From contig CAJUCT010000027.1 of the NCBI GenBank assembly GCA_910585015.1, forward strand, positions 1 to 64,000: a stretch of 64,000 bases of DNA, read 5' to 3'. Source of the stretch: an uncultured Acetatifactor sp. (GTDB lineage Bacteria > Bacillota > Clostridia > Lachnospirales > Lachnospiraceae). Under the pieces are notes generated by a model that was not told where the DNA came from, did not search any database, and saw only the letters and a program-made list of their open reading frames with translations. Position numbers and translations under genes: made by a program. This document shows, piece after piece, positions 1 through 10,049 of the stretch. The stretch's first letter is position 1. Each line of letters begins with the position of its first letter.

Positions 1-85
1 AGTTGTTAATTGGGCATGGTCAAGTACCCACCATCATGCCAGAAGCCTCATTTATATACTGATTAATACAATACCGCAGGATTAT

Positions 86-805
86 TTATACTCCCTTCAT
101 CATGCGCGTGGACATCAGGCAGGTTTCTCCGTTGGGAAAATAGATGATTCGGTTTTTAGCGTCTACTTCTTTTATGTTATTTTTGTTTACCAGAAATGAC
201 CGATGGCATCGCACAAAGTTACCGTCTAATGTGCTTGTCAGATCCTTCATGGTGCCGGTAAATTCAATTTGACGGTCTTTCGCGTGGAGAATGACTTTAT
301 GAATATTTCCGGAAGTTTCAAAAAAGAAAATATCACTGTAATCTACGCTGATCTTCCGTCCACCTACTTGAATAGTATAGACTTTATGTATCTTGTTGGT
401 TTGGAGCGTATAGCGTTCCATTGCGTTTAACAGACATTCCCTGATTTTCACTTTCGCTTCGGCAGGGTTGTCTTTTAACACAAAGTCCATTGCTTCCACC
501 CGATACTGAAAGGTCATGTAGCTCAGTTCAGAATGTGCGGTTATGAATATGATGAAACCGCGGGGATCAAACAATCTGATTTGCTGCGCCAGTTTCATTC
601 CGTTCATGCTGCTGTTTAAGTCTATATCAAGGAAATAAATGCCTGTGTTCTGGCTGGTCTTGACCTTTTCCAGCAGCACATACGGGTCTCCCGCATCTAA
701 CACAAGCTGCATATCCAGTTCTTCTATCAGCACGGTATTTTGAATGGTTTGCACGATAGTTTGCCGCTGTGAGGCATTATCTTCGCATACAAAAATATTT
801 AGCAT
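86..805 (-). CDS. LytTR-family response regulator (AgrA-like)
   Basis: Response regulator of 239 residues. Residues 1-120 form a receiver domain (start MLNIFVCEDN with the acidic pair; phospho-acceptor Asp in IYFLDIDLN). Residues about 140-235 form a LytTR DNA-binding domain, recognisable from FVRCHRSFLVNKNN. Such proteins bind direct repeats upstream of target promoters once phosphorylated. Its ribosome binding site AAGGAG overlaps the stop of the upstream kinase gene, with 6 bases between the genes, so the two are cotranslated. No agrB or agrD-like gene is visible in the 85 bases downstream; the inducing signal is therefore unknown from this window. Confidence 0.93.
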   Translation of the reverse strand: MLNIFVCEDNASQRQTIVQTIQNTVLIEELDMQLVLDAGDPYVLLEKVKTSQNTGIYFLDIDLNSSMNGMKLAQQIRLFDPRGFIIFITAHSELSYMTFQYRVEAMDFVLKDNPAEAKVKIRECLLNAMERYTLQTNKIHKVYTIQVGGRKISVDYSDIFFFETSGNIHKVILHAKDRQIEFTGTMKDLTSTLDGNFVRCHRSFLVNKNNIKEVDAKNRIIYFPNGETCLMSTRMMKGV

Positions 806-811
806 ATTATG

Positions 812-2107
812 TCACTCCTTCCCGGCAACAAGTTCCATATGCTGTACAAAACAGTCGCGCCGCATTGTGGTTTCCAGCAGCACATTGTCATAAGAACTGA
901 TGATTTTCTGAGTGTTGGAAAGCCCAATTCCCTGATGTCCAATCTTTGTGCTGAAACCTTTTTGTTTTAACTCATGCAGCGCCACGCCCTTATCCTGAAA
1001 GCGATTACTTATGATAATTGACACACCGGCCTTATGCTGAATGATATTTAAACCTATTTGGGGCTGCTTGGTCTCCAATGTGGCTTCAATCGCATTGTCC
1101 AAAAAGATTCCCAGTATTCTGGCAAGGTCTACGGTATCTATCAGAAAACCGTCCACTCTGTCGGGAATATCAATGGTGACATCAATCCCTGACTCATGGG
1201 CATAGATCATTTTTGCAGAGAGCAGGCTTTTGATTTCCAACACACTGATGTTACTAAGTTGATTCAGCTTGTAATCACCCTGGTCAATCAAATTCTTCGT
1301 CGGAAAAATTTTGTCCTCAAAAAATTTCTTCAATTCGTCCATATCGCGATTTTCAATATAGCCGGAGATGGAGAGCAAAATATTTACATAATCATGTTTA
1401 AAGGAGCGCAAACCGTTATACATGACCTCCAAATTGTGTGTGTAGTCCTGCAAATCCTGCAGGGCTCTCCTCTTTGCCTCTGTCTGTATTTGTTCCAGAT
1501 AGGAACGGCGCATAGCCAAAAGCAAAAAAAGCATAACAAGCAGATACCCTGAAATATGCAGGGCATTATTATATATCATTCTGCCGATAGATCCATTTTG
1601 TCCCGGAATCAAATTGTCGAACAGATAGATGGTTATAAGGAGCAGTAATGCGGCGTCAATCAGATACCACGTCTGCTGAAGGCGTAAAATACCTTTGCCT
1701 GACAGCAACAATTTTCTAAGCAGCCTTCCGCAGAGCAATGTAATATAATAAAACAGCAAAATACGAACCAAATTGACACCAAAAGAAATATATCGCTGTG
1801 TTGATAAAGCCGGGGAAATCAACATATTCAGAAGAATTTTCAGCAAATCATCCGTCACTGCGGCAAGCACAAATCCAATCATGCCCATAACAACATTCTG
1901 GGATGCGGTGTCCCGGTAGACAGCCAGTCCATATATACAAACTGCCACCAGAATACCGAACAGACCGTATGGTATACAGGCTAGAAGCGTTACAGGCATT
2001 CCGGCAAGCAACAGCAGCATATAAAGCACTATAAACGCTTTCAGGCTCATGCGCTGAGGCCACACATTGCGTATGGCAATGGACAGCCCAAAAAAAGACA
2101 GCAACAT
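812..2107 (-). CDS. GHKL sensor histidine kinase (AgrC-like)
   Basis: Membrane sensor kinase, 431 residues. The N-terminal ~210 residues hold about six hydrophobic segments. They are followed by a dimerisation helix with the phospho-acceptor His (SFKHDYVNILLSISGY) and a GHKL ATPase domain with N-box LDNAIEATLE and glycine box HQGIGLSNTQKII. This order is that of AgrC/VirS quorum or peptide sensors. A longer reading frame reaches 2164, but the ribosome binding site AAAGGAGG lies just before the ATG at 2107 and the extra 19 codons run towards repeat A1, so 2107 is chosen. It probably phosphorylates the LytTR regulator encoded next. Ligand unknown. Confidence 0.92.
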   Translation of the reverse strand: MLLSFFGLSIAIRNVWPQRMSLKAFIVLYMLLLLAGMPVTLLACIPYGLFGILVAVCIYGLAVYRDTASQNVVMGMIGFVLAAVTDDLLKILLNMLISPALSTQRYISFGVNLVRILLFYYITLLCGRLLRKLLLSGKGILRLQQTWYLIDAALLLLITIYLFDNLIPGQNGSIGRMIYNNALHISGYLLVMLFLLLAMRRSYLEQIQTEAKRRALQDLQDYTHNLEVMYNGLRSFKHDYVNILLSISGYIENRDMDELKKFFEDKIFPTKNLIDQGDYKLNQLSNISVLEIKSLLSAKMIYAHESGIDVTIDIPDRVDGFLIDTVDLARILGIFLDNAIEATLETKQPQIGLNIIQHKAGVSIIISNRFQDKGVALHELKQKGFSTKIGHQGIGLSNTQKIISSYDNVLLETTMRRDCFVQHMELVAGKE

Positions 2108-2137
2108 TTCAGCCCCTCCTTTCGAGTTTTGCGTCCC

Positions 2138-2279
2138 TAGGCAATTGCGAAACGTTCTCCGCAAGTGACGTGGCTGGTCAATATATACAAAAACGGGCTC
2201 CGATGCAGTGGCCAGTCGCCCTTATTTTGTATATATTGCCCATCCACTGTTCCCGGAAAGGGAGTTTCGCAATTGCCTA
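2138..2279. repeat. Family A 142-base palindromic element, copy A1
   Basis: Element bounded by perfect 15-base terminal inverted repeats (TAGGCAATTGCGAAA and its complement) with a second long inner stem (arms around CAATATATACAAAA and TTTTGTATATATTG). Two further full copies of the same length lie at 44286-44427 and 47380-47521. No coding capacity, so it resembles a MITE. It sits between a putative promoter (2292-2320) and the kinase ribosome binding site, so it would form most of the kinase mRNA leader. Confidence 0.9.
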
Positions 2280-2291
2280 TTTGCTTCCCTG

Positions 2292-2320
2292 ATTATACAG
2301 TATTTGATTCTTTGTAGCAA
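2292..2320 (-). promoter_or_regulatory. Putative promoter of the kinase-regulator operon
   Basis: Minus strand: TTGCTA, 17 bases, TATAAT. The -10 is perfect and the -35 is weak. Transcription would start near 2285, immediately before repeat A1. The interval 2280-2483 between A1 and the small divergent gene holds no other recognised feature. Confidence 0.5.
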
Positions 2321-2483
2321 GCGCCGCTCTGCGAAAATGATGAATAAATGCATGCTTTGAAAAATAGAAACGCGCTTATTTACGAAATAAAGCATTTTAT
2401 GACTGTTTTGAGAGAACCGTTGTTTTTTCTGGTATGCTGTTCTGCGATAAATACATATTCACTTTGGAAGGAGATATGAAGTA

Positions 2484-2669
2484 ATGAAGCATTTTTTTAA
2501 AGCAGTTGCCGTAGGTGTAGTAGTACTGATTGTTTTACTGGTAATCCATGTGTTCTGTAATACGCATGACATTCACCTGGATTCGACAGTAACAAGTATA
2601 GTGTCGTCAATGTGTTCTTTGTTGCTTTATCAAGGATTGATCAGGATTGAAAAGAATAAAGAGCCGTAG
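2484..2669 (+). CDS. Small two-helix membrane protein
   Basis: 61 residues, family not recognised. A short basic start (MKHFFK) leads into a hydrophobic helix at about 7-25, then a polar stretch (CNTHDIHLDS), a second more weakly hydrophobic segment at about 37-55, and a charged tail (RIEKNKEP). A good ribosome binding site (GGAAGGAG) precedes the ATG. It is divergent from the AgrC/AgrA-like pair, so control by that pair is possible, but no operator could be identified. A real gene is likely because of its start signal and membrane pattern; function unknown. Confidence 0.6.
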   Translation: MKHFFKAVAVGVVVLIVLLVIHVFCNTHDIHLDSTVTSIVSSMCSLLLYQGLIRIEKNKEP

Positions 2670-2705
2670 AAAATAACGGATAACAGCACCATATACAAAG
2701 AACCA

Positions 2706-2753
2706 GAGCAGATGAACTTTTATGTCCTTTTTAGGACGGCAGTCCATCTGCTC
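2706..2753. terminator. Stem-loop between convergent genes
   Basis: Inverted repeat GAGCAGATG / CATCTGCTC enclosing a small inner hairpin GTCC-TTTTT-GGAC-like. It lies between the 3' end of the small membrane gene and the 3' end of the BlaR1-like gene, a position fitting a bidirectional terminator, although no strong T-run follows the outer stem. Confidence 0.45.
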
Positions 2754-2791
2754 ATGCAATGCGGAGTATATGTGGAAAGGCGGGAAGCCCT

Positions 2792-4984
2792 CTACATGTC
2801 TCCAAAAAGTTCTTCCACCTCCGACTCAGTCATATAGTCCACACTTTGGATTGAGCCATCCTCGCCACGGACGATTTTAATGTTCACCGCGCCGTTTGGA
2901 TTCATATCCAACGTATAAAAGGCGCTGTTTGATTGATGATCCATAAAGATGTTGACCATCTGTCCTTGGTAGTAATATACTTTACCGTCCCTTGTGATGC
3001 CATAGTTCTCATATTCTGCAAGCCGCTGCCTTTCCAGTTCCTCCTCCAGCGCCTCAAGTTCCCAATCCCTATCCAGCGCCTTCAGGATCACCGACTGAAA
3101 ACTGACTTGTTTTTCCTTCTTGGCCTTATCCAGCCAGGCTTCCAGGGTTTTCTCACCCATGTGGTCAGCCAGCACCGAAAAGAAGCTGATTTTTCCATCA
3201 TCATAAGCCTTCTGAATAAAGGCTGTGATCAGGGAACTGTCCGCATCCAATTGTTGTAAGCTGACTGAGAAAAACGCAATTTCTCCATCATTATAAATCC
3301 TTTCAAGCCAGGCCGCCTGAGCATTTTCGTCCAGTGCAGCGAATGCATAGCCAAATTGCGGCAGATTGACGCCATAGTATTCGTCCGCAAGTTTGTCAGA
3401 ACTGCCGCTGCCTACATTCTCCGGGGCCGTCGCAGCCTCCTTGGGATCGGCAAAGTTATCATGGGAACAGCCATCTCCCTCCAGGGCAAAAAGCGTTGAA
3501 AACCTTTCAAGCCAGGCTAATTTGGAGAGCTCCTCTAATTGGGAAAGCTCCTCTAATCCGGCAAAAGCATCATCAAATTGCGGCAGATCGACGCCATAGT
3601 ATTCATCTGCATGTTTGTCAGGGCTGCCCTTGCCTGCAATCCCCGGAACCATTGCGGCAGTCCCATTCCCCGGGGCGCTCTCAGCGGCATAAGCGCCTGA
3701 GACAACAAAAACAGACGCAAGCGCTGCCGACACCAACAATGCCCCGCAACAGCCTTTTTTAGACATTTTTTTATACTTCATAATCGCATCCAGCCTTTCT
3801 CTTAATAATTCCGCACTTTCCCCCAGCAGCACAGAGGTAAAAGACTCCCTATATTTCCCACCTGATCTCACCGCATGAAGCAAGGTGTCACCGTAGGACC
3901 GTCGGTTCTGTTGGTCCAGTGACCGGATCACCGCCTCATCACAGGAAAGTTCACAGGCTTGGCCCAACTCCCGGCCCATCAGGTAAACCAGCGGATTGAA
4001 CCAGTGCAGGCATACGGTAATCTGCACCAGCCATTTATACAGCATATCCCACCGTTTATAATGGATTAGTTCATGTCTGACAGTGCAGAAAAACTCCTCC
4101 TGCGGCAAGTCGGTGGTTGGCAGGATAATACAGGGGTGAAATAATCCCAAAAGCATCGGGGATGAAACCATGCTGTTGACATACAATTCCATAGGACGTT
4201 TCACGCCTGCCCGCTCTTCTTCCCGGGCCAATAGATCCAGCAAGGCCATATCCTCCACCTCCCTGCATCCTGCTTTGACATACTTTGTATAGCTTTGGTA
4301 AACTGTAAGTTTCCGTACCGAGAGAATCAGCACACCTGCCAGCCACAATATCCATAGATGCCCAAAGCCAAACGCTATATTCTCCCATACGGAAGGTTCC
4401 GCGTTCTCAAATACATTACCGCCCTGTAGAAGTTTGACGGTTCCGGACACATTGTCCTCCTGCGGGGGCCCGGCGGTTCCAGGCACATTGCCGTCCTGTT
4501 GGGACCCGGCGGTTCCAGGCACATTGCCGTCCTGTTGGGACCCGGCGGTTCCAGGCACATTGCCGTCCCGCAGTAATTTGGCGACCTCGGAAGCTTTTCC
4601 GTCCAGTGCGGACGCAGAAACTTCGGATAAAGTATCCTTGTGGGAGAATATGCCGCTCCCCATTTCGTTGTCCGTCAGCGATAACATAGTATCGTCAATC
4701 AGATTATCTCCCTGAGGTGCGGTTCTCAAGGATTCATCGTCATCATACACGATGGCACTTCCAAGCCATGACGATGCCTGACCGGCCCACCGAAACAGGT
4801 TCCCCACGAGACTTTCACCCGGCGTGATTGGCAGGAGCAGACGGGCTATGACAATCAGCCAAACATAATACTGCCACTGCCTGCTGATTTTGCTCCGAAA
4901 CAAAGGTTTCAGGAAAAACATGCCGAGAATCATCATGGAACCCGAAACCGACATGGAAAGAAACAGAATAAAGATACTATTCAT
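2792..4984 (-). CDS. BlaR1-like M56 sensor metallopeptidase with repeat-rich linkers
   Basis: M56 family zinc peptidase and sensor, 730 residues. There are N-terminal membrane helices (residues 1-60), a long extracytoplasmic-like linker, a helix near 215-230, then the peptidase core with HELIH followed by YKRWDMLYK at about residue 300 and ELSCDEAV downstream. A last membrane segment lies in GALLVSAALASVFVVSGAYA. BlaR1/MecR1 proteins detect cell-wall stress and trigger inactivation of the cognate BlaI. The C-terminus is not a penicillin-binding sensor: it carries two copies of an ADEYYGV-LPQF module and repeated LE/AFF-SV helices. Its start overlaps the blaI stop by 8 bases. The linker has a four-fold 12-residue repeat. 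Confidence 0.9.
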   Translation of the reverse strand: MNSIFILFLSMSVSGSMMILGMFFLKPLFRSKISRQWQYYVWLIVIARLLLPITPGESLVGNLFRWAGQASSWLGSAIVYDDDESLRTAPQGDNLIDDTMLSLTDNEMGSGIFSHKDTLSEVSASALDGKASEVAKLLRDGNVPGTAGSQQDGNVPGTAGSQQDGNVPGTAGPPQEDNVSGTVKLLQGGNVFENAEPSVWENIAFGFGHLWILWLAGVLILSVRKLTVYQSYTKYVKAGCREVEDMALLDLLAREEERAGVKRPMELYVNSMVSSPMLLGLFHPCIILPTTDLPQEEFFCTVRHELIHYKRWDMLYKWLVQITVCLHWFNPLVYLMGRELGQACELSCDEAVIRSLDQQNRRSYGDTLLHAVRSGGKYRESFTSVLLGESAELLRERLDAIMKYKKMSKKGCCGALLVSAALASVFVVSGAYAAESAPGNGTAAMVPGIAGKGSPDKHADEYYGVDLPQFDDAFAGLEELSQLEELSKLAWLERFSTLFALEGDGCSHDNFADPKEAATAPENVGSGSSDKLADEYYGVNLPQFGYAFAALDENAQAAWLERIYNDGEIAFFSVSLQQLDADSSLITAFIQKAYDDGKISFFSVLADHMGEKTLEAWLDKAKKEKQVSFQSVILKALDRDWELEALEEELERQRLAEYENYGITRDGKVYYYQGQMVNIFMDHQSNSAFYTLDMNPNGAVNIKIVRGEDGSIQSVDYMTESEVEELFGDM
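4439..4582. repeat. 36-base in-frame tandem repeat (about 4 units)
   Basis: Period 36 bases inside the BlaR1-like gene, encoding DGNVPGTAGSQQ twice, a variant (DGNVPGTAGPPQ) and a decayed fourth unit (EDNVSGTVKLLQ). Equivalent positions recur at 4439, 4475, 4511 and 4547. The near identity of the units suggests recent expansion by slippage. Confidence 0.9.
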
Positions 4985-5360
4985 CCGCCCCCGTTCCTCC
5001 TTCCCAAAACCGCCTGAGTTCCTCGTAGTCCTCCGCAGTGAGCATATCTCTCTGTATCAGTGTCGCCACAAGTCCTTTCACATTCCCGTCATAAAGCTTA
5101 TTGAGAAAACTCTGGGTCTGCACCGCCCGGTAGTCGGCCTCGGACACAATGGCCACATACTCGTTGCGCCTGCCTATTTTACTTGTTTTCAAAAGCCCCT
5201 TTTCCACTAGACGGGACAGCAGCGTGATAACCGTGTTTTTCTGCCATATGCGCCCTGCTTTAGTCAGTTCTTCCATAATGTGGGCATACAGCGCCGTGCC
5301 GCCGTTGGCCCAGACTATTTTCATCAATTCCAATTCCGAATCGGAAACCTGCTGTATCAT
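4977..5360 (-). CDS. blaI: BlaI/MecI-family transcriptional repressor
   Basis: Winged-helix repressor of 127 residues. It starts MIQQVSDSELELMKIVWANG, the family's typical N-terminus, and has the recognition region WQKNTVITLLSRLVEKGLLK. A longer frame to 5444 exists, but the ribosome binding site AAAGGAGG sits just before the ATG at 5360. BlaI dimers bind TACA/TGTA dyads and are cleaved or released when the M56 partner is activated. The gene runs into the BlaR1-like gene with an 8-base overlap. Two dyads in its own promoter (5381-5431) indicate autorepression. No beta-lactamase gene is adjacent, so the wider regulon is unknown. Confidence 0.93.
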   Translation of the reverse strand: MIQQVSDSELELMKIVWANGGTALYAHIMEELTKAGRIWQKNTVITLLSRLVEKGLLKTSKIGRRNEYVAIVSEADYRAVQTQSFLNKLYDGNVKGLVATLIQRDMLTAEDYEELRRFWEGGTGADE

Positions 5361-5380
5361 GATAAATGCACCTCCTTTGA

Positions 5381-5431
5381 CTACAGCGTGTAGGCTAAAT
5401 TTAAGATAACACTTTGTAGTCCATTTGTCAA
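5381..5431 (-). promoter_or_regulatory. blaI promoter with two BlaI-type operators
   Basis: Minus strand -35 TTGACA (5426-5431), 17 bases, -10 TATCTT (5403-5408). A perfect dyad CTACACGCTGTAG covers 5381-5393 near the expected start site. A second half-decayed dyad ACTACAAAGTGTTA covers 5407-5420 between the -35 and -10. The placement predicts steric block of polymerase by the encoded repressor. Confidence 0.75.
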
Positions 5432-5442
5432 GAGGAACACAC

Positions 5443-5473
5443 AAAAAAATCCGAAGATTTCTCTTCGGATTTC
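5443..5473 (-). terminator. Rho-independent terminator of tRNA-Gln
   Basis: On the minus strand, a perfect stem AATCCGAAGA / TCTTCGGATT with a GAAA loop is followed by a run of seven T. It lies just past the tRNA 3' end. Confidence 0.85.
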
Positions 5474-5479
5474 TAAAAG

Positions 5480-5551
5480 CAGCGCTACAAGGATTCGAAC
5501 CTTGAAATGACGGAGTCAGAGTCCGTTGCCTTACCGTTTGGCGATAGCGCT
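5480..5551 (-). tRNA. tRNA-Gln (anticodon CUG)
   Basis: 72-base cloverleaf on the minus strand: acceptor arms AGCGCTA / TAGCGCT with discriminator G, D-loop with GGTAAGGC, anticodon arm ACGGA-CTCTGAC-TCCGT giving anticodon CTG (codon CAG), and T-arm CAAGG-TTCGAAT-CCTTG. CCA is not encoded. The anticodon loop assignment makes it Gln. Confidence 0.92.
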
Positions 5552-5571
5552 ATTTGTTGACTACTTGATGA

Positions 5572-5600
5572 ATTATACACGAAGTATTTCCATTTTGCAA
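5572..5600 (-). promoter_or_regulatory. Promoter of tRNA-Gln
   Basis: Minus strand TTGCAA, 17 bases, TATAAT, ending about 20 bases before the tRNA 5' end. Confidence 0.7.
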
Positions 5601-5652
5601 GAGGAAAATGCAAAAAAACAAAAAAATTTTTGTAAATAAACCTGTGACAGAT

Positions 5653-5692
5653 TAAAAGCGGTTTCCCCGGCTCTTCAGCCGCGGGAAACCGC
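5653..5692 (-). terminator. Rho-independent terminator of glnN
   Basis: Minus strand stem GCGGTTTCC / GGAAACCGC with a GC-rich inner stem, followed by TTTTAAT, about 20 bases after the glnN stop codon. Confidence 0.75.
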
Positions 5693-5713
5693 CTACGCTT
5701 ACTTACTCCACAT

Positions 5714-7837
<2,124 letters not shown>

Positions 7838-7935
7838 ACAGCTTACTCCTTCTCTTCACTATGTATATGGGCAGACCCTTCCTGCCTCACTCTAAAATAA
7901 GATACCTTCTTTTCCGCAAAAAAGCAATAGCTAAT

Positions 7936-9246
7936 TTACCCGTTGCGCGCCCGCAGCAGATCATAGGGCTCCGGCGAGCGGGACAAGTGCAGCCAGATCT
8001 GCTGTTTTGCATGGGGACAGCTTTCCACAGGCCGCATATCGCTGTCATACATAGCCTCCACCGTTACCTCCGCATTGCTGCCGTCGGGCTTCATGATCTC
8101 GATAGTGTCCCCCACCCGGAATTTGTTGCGCTGCTCAATGCGGGCTAACATGGTCTGCCCCTCCCCTCCAGGGGCATTGGCCTCTGCCGCCCCATATCCG
8201 TCCGGTATCCCTTCAGTTTCCCCGGACATCACCTCCTGGATACTTCCCAAATATGTATATTCATCCATATAGGTACTGTTGTCATAAATCTGGGTATTTT
8301 CATCCGGCTTGCCGAAAAAGAACCCCGTGGAGAACTGCCGGTGGGTGCATTTGGCGATTTCCGCCCTGTACCATTCCAAATTTTCCCTGTACTTTTGCTC
8401 ACCTTCAAAATAATCGTCTATGGCCTTTCGGTAAGTCCGGGTCACCGCCGCCACATACAGCGCTGTTTTCATGCGGCCCTCGATCTTGAAGCTGTCAATG
8501 CCCGCCTCCACCAGTTCCGGGATATGGTCGATCATGCACAGATCTTTGGAATTAAAGATAAAAGTACCCCGCTCATTCTCATACACCGGCAGGTACTCTC
8601 CCGGCCTGGTCTCCTCCACCACCCCGTACTTCCAGCGGCAGGGGTGGGTGCAGGCCCCCTTGTTGGCATCCCGTCCCGTGAAATAATTGCTGAGCAGGCA
8701 GCGCCCGGAATAAGAGATACACATGGCTCCATGGATGAAGCTCTCTATCTCCATCTCCTCAGGGATGCGACGCCGAATTCCGGCAATCTCCGCCAATGAC
8801 AGTTCCCGGGCGGACACCACCCTCTTGGCCCCCAGCCGCCACCAAAACAGATAGGTCTGGTAGTTGGTATTATTGGCCTGGGTGGAAATATGGATCTCCG
8901 CCTCCGGCCAGACTTCCCTGGCCAGGGTAAACATGCCCGGATCGGAAATAATCAGGGCATCCGCCCTCTCGGGCCGCATATCCCGAAGTTCGGCAAAGTA
9001 TTGTTCCGCCCCCTCCAGATCCCCGTTGTGGGCCAAAATATTGGCCGTCACATAAACCTTGACCCCATGTGCATGGGCAAAGGCAATCCCCTCCGCCATC
9101 TCCTGCGGAGAGAAATTTTTGGCCTTGGCCCGCAGACCGAAAGCCTCTCCTCCTATATATACCGCATCCGCGCCAAAAATCACTGCCGTCCGCAGCACCT
9201 CCAGGCTGGAGGCCGGGATCAGCAACTCCGGTTTATTACATTCCAT
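7936..9246 (-). CDS. trhP: Peptidase U32-family protein, likely tRNA uridine hydroxylation factor TrhP
   Basis: U32-family protein, 436 residues. In bacteria, TrhP members act with prephenate and an Fe-S cluster in forming 5-hydroxyuridine at wobble position 34 of tRNA. A TIM-barrel-like N-terminal half (PELLIPASSLEVLRTAVIFG) is followed by the cysteine-rich signature MCISYSGRCLLSNY and GACTHPCRW, then IEGRMKTALYVA. The gene follows the trmR-like methyltransferase by about 45 bases, as yrrM-yrrN do in Bacillus, which supports this role over proteolysis. ATGs lie at 9258 and 9246; the site GGGAG is correctly spaced only for 9246. Bacillus uses two such proteins; one is seen here. Confidence 0.85.
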   Translation of the reverse strand: MECNKPELLIPASSLEVLRTAVIFGADAVYIGGEAFGLRAKAKNFSPQEMAEGIAFAHAHGVKVYVTANILAHNGDLEGAEQYFAELRDMRPERADALIISDPGMFTLAREVWPEAEIHISTQANNTNYQTYLFWWRLGAKRVVSARELSLAEIAGIRRRIPEEMEIESFIHGAMCISYSGRCLLSNYFTGRDANKGACTHPCRWKYGVVEETRPGEYLPVYENERGTFIFNSKDLCMIDHIPELVEAGIDSFKIEGRMKTALYVAAVTRTYRKAIDDYFEGEQKYRENLEWYRAEIAKCTHRQFSTGFFFGKPDENTQIYDNSTYMDEYTYLGSIQEVMSGETEGIPDGYGAAEANAPGGEGQTMLARIEQRNKFRVGDTIEIMKPDGSNAEVTVEAMYDSDMRPVESCPHAKQQIWLHLSRSPEPYDLLRARNG

Positions 9247-9290
9247 ACAAACTCCCATTCACCCACTTCATGGGGCACTCAATCTGTCAG

Positions 9291-9932
9291 TTAAATCTTC
9301 ACACTCAGCGTCACACCGTCCCCCACCGGCAGAATACAGGTTTCCAGCCGGGGATGGTGGGTCAGCTCATAGAGGTATTCCCGCATCCGGGCATGAATGG
9401 TCCGGTTCCGGCGGGTCACCGCAAAACGGGATTCCACCACGTCCCCGTCCTGCAGCACATTGTCCGACACCAGCAGGCCGCCCTCCGACAGCAGCCGCAG
9501 GATATCCGGCAGGAAATGAATGTATTGTCCCTTGGCCGCATCCATAAAAATCAGGTCATAGGAACCCTTAAGTTCTTTCAAAATATCCACAGCATCCCCG
9601 GCAAGAAGCGTGATCTGCTGCTGCCGCCCGGCCCGCTTGAAGTTCTCTCTGGCCAGCGAAATCCTTTTCTCATATTTTTCTATGGTGGTAATATGACAGC
9701 CTTCCGGTCCGTACTGGCTCATAAAGAGCGCCGAAAAACCGATGGCGGCGCCCACTTCCAATATCTCCGCAGGACGGTGAACCGTCAGCAGAAACTTCAT
9801 AAGCCTCTGGGTCTCCTTGCGGATGATGGGCACCTCTGCCGCCAGGGCTTCCCGCTCTAAATTATCCAAAAAAGGCGTGTTGCCTTTATCAAACGAATTA
9901 ATAAAGGCAACCATTCTCTCATCTACAATCAT
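9291..9932 (-). CDS. trmR: SAM-dependent O-methyltransferase, TrmR-like
   Basis: Class I methyltransferase of the O-methyltransferase-3 family, about 213 residues. The SAM site is ILEVGAAIGFSALFMS, and the acidic metal/catalytic strand is YDLIFMDAAKGQYIHFLP. In Bacillus the orthologue TrmR (YrrM) methylates 5-hydroxyuridine-34 of tRNA to 5-methoxyuridine, and the U32 gene directly downstream supplies that substrate. The conserved yrrL-yrrM-yrrN order is retained. Start: an in-frame TTG at 9944 and an ATG at 9932 are both possible. GGAG lies too close to the TTG and rather far from the ATG; the ATG is preferred. Confidence 0.85.
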   Translation of the reverse strand: MIVDERMVAFINSFDKGNTPFLDNLEREALAAEVPIIRKETQRLMKFLLTVHRPAEILEVGAAIGFSALFMSQYGPEGCHITTIEKYEKRISLARENFKRAGRQQQITLLAGDAVDILKELKGSYDLIFMDAAKGQYIHFLPDILRLLSEGGLLVSDNVLQDGDVVESRFAVTRRNRTIHARMREYLYELTHHPRLETCILPVGDGVTLSVKI

Positions 9933-9979
9933 AAAATTATTCAAACTCCATCTGCCCGCTTCGGCGGGTGTCTAAATCA

Positions 9980-10049
9980 GGATGGCATTTCTTAATTACC
10001 CTCTGCTCCCTCCGGGATGGCATTTCTTAATTACCCTCTGCTCCCTCCG
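9980..10049. repeat. 35-base tandem duplication
   Basis: Two head-to-tail copies of a 35-base unit beginning GGATGGCATTTCTTAATTAC. One copy encodes the last codons and stop of the MltG-like gene; the other lies just past its stop codon. A simple recent duplication. Confidence 0.9.

Noticed and set aside
86..2669. Complete agr quorum-sensing locus
   Set aside because: Only the kinase and regulator are present; no AgrB peptidase or AgrD-like peptide could be found, and the 61-residue protein has no cyclised-peptide motif.
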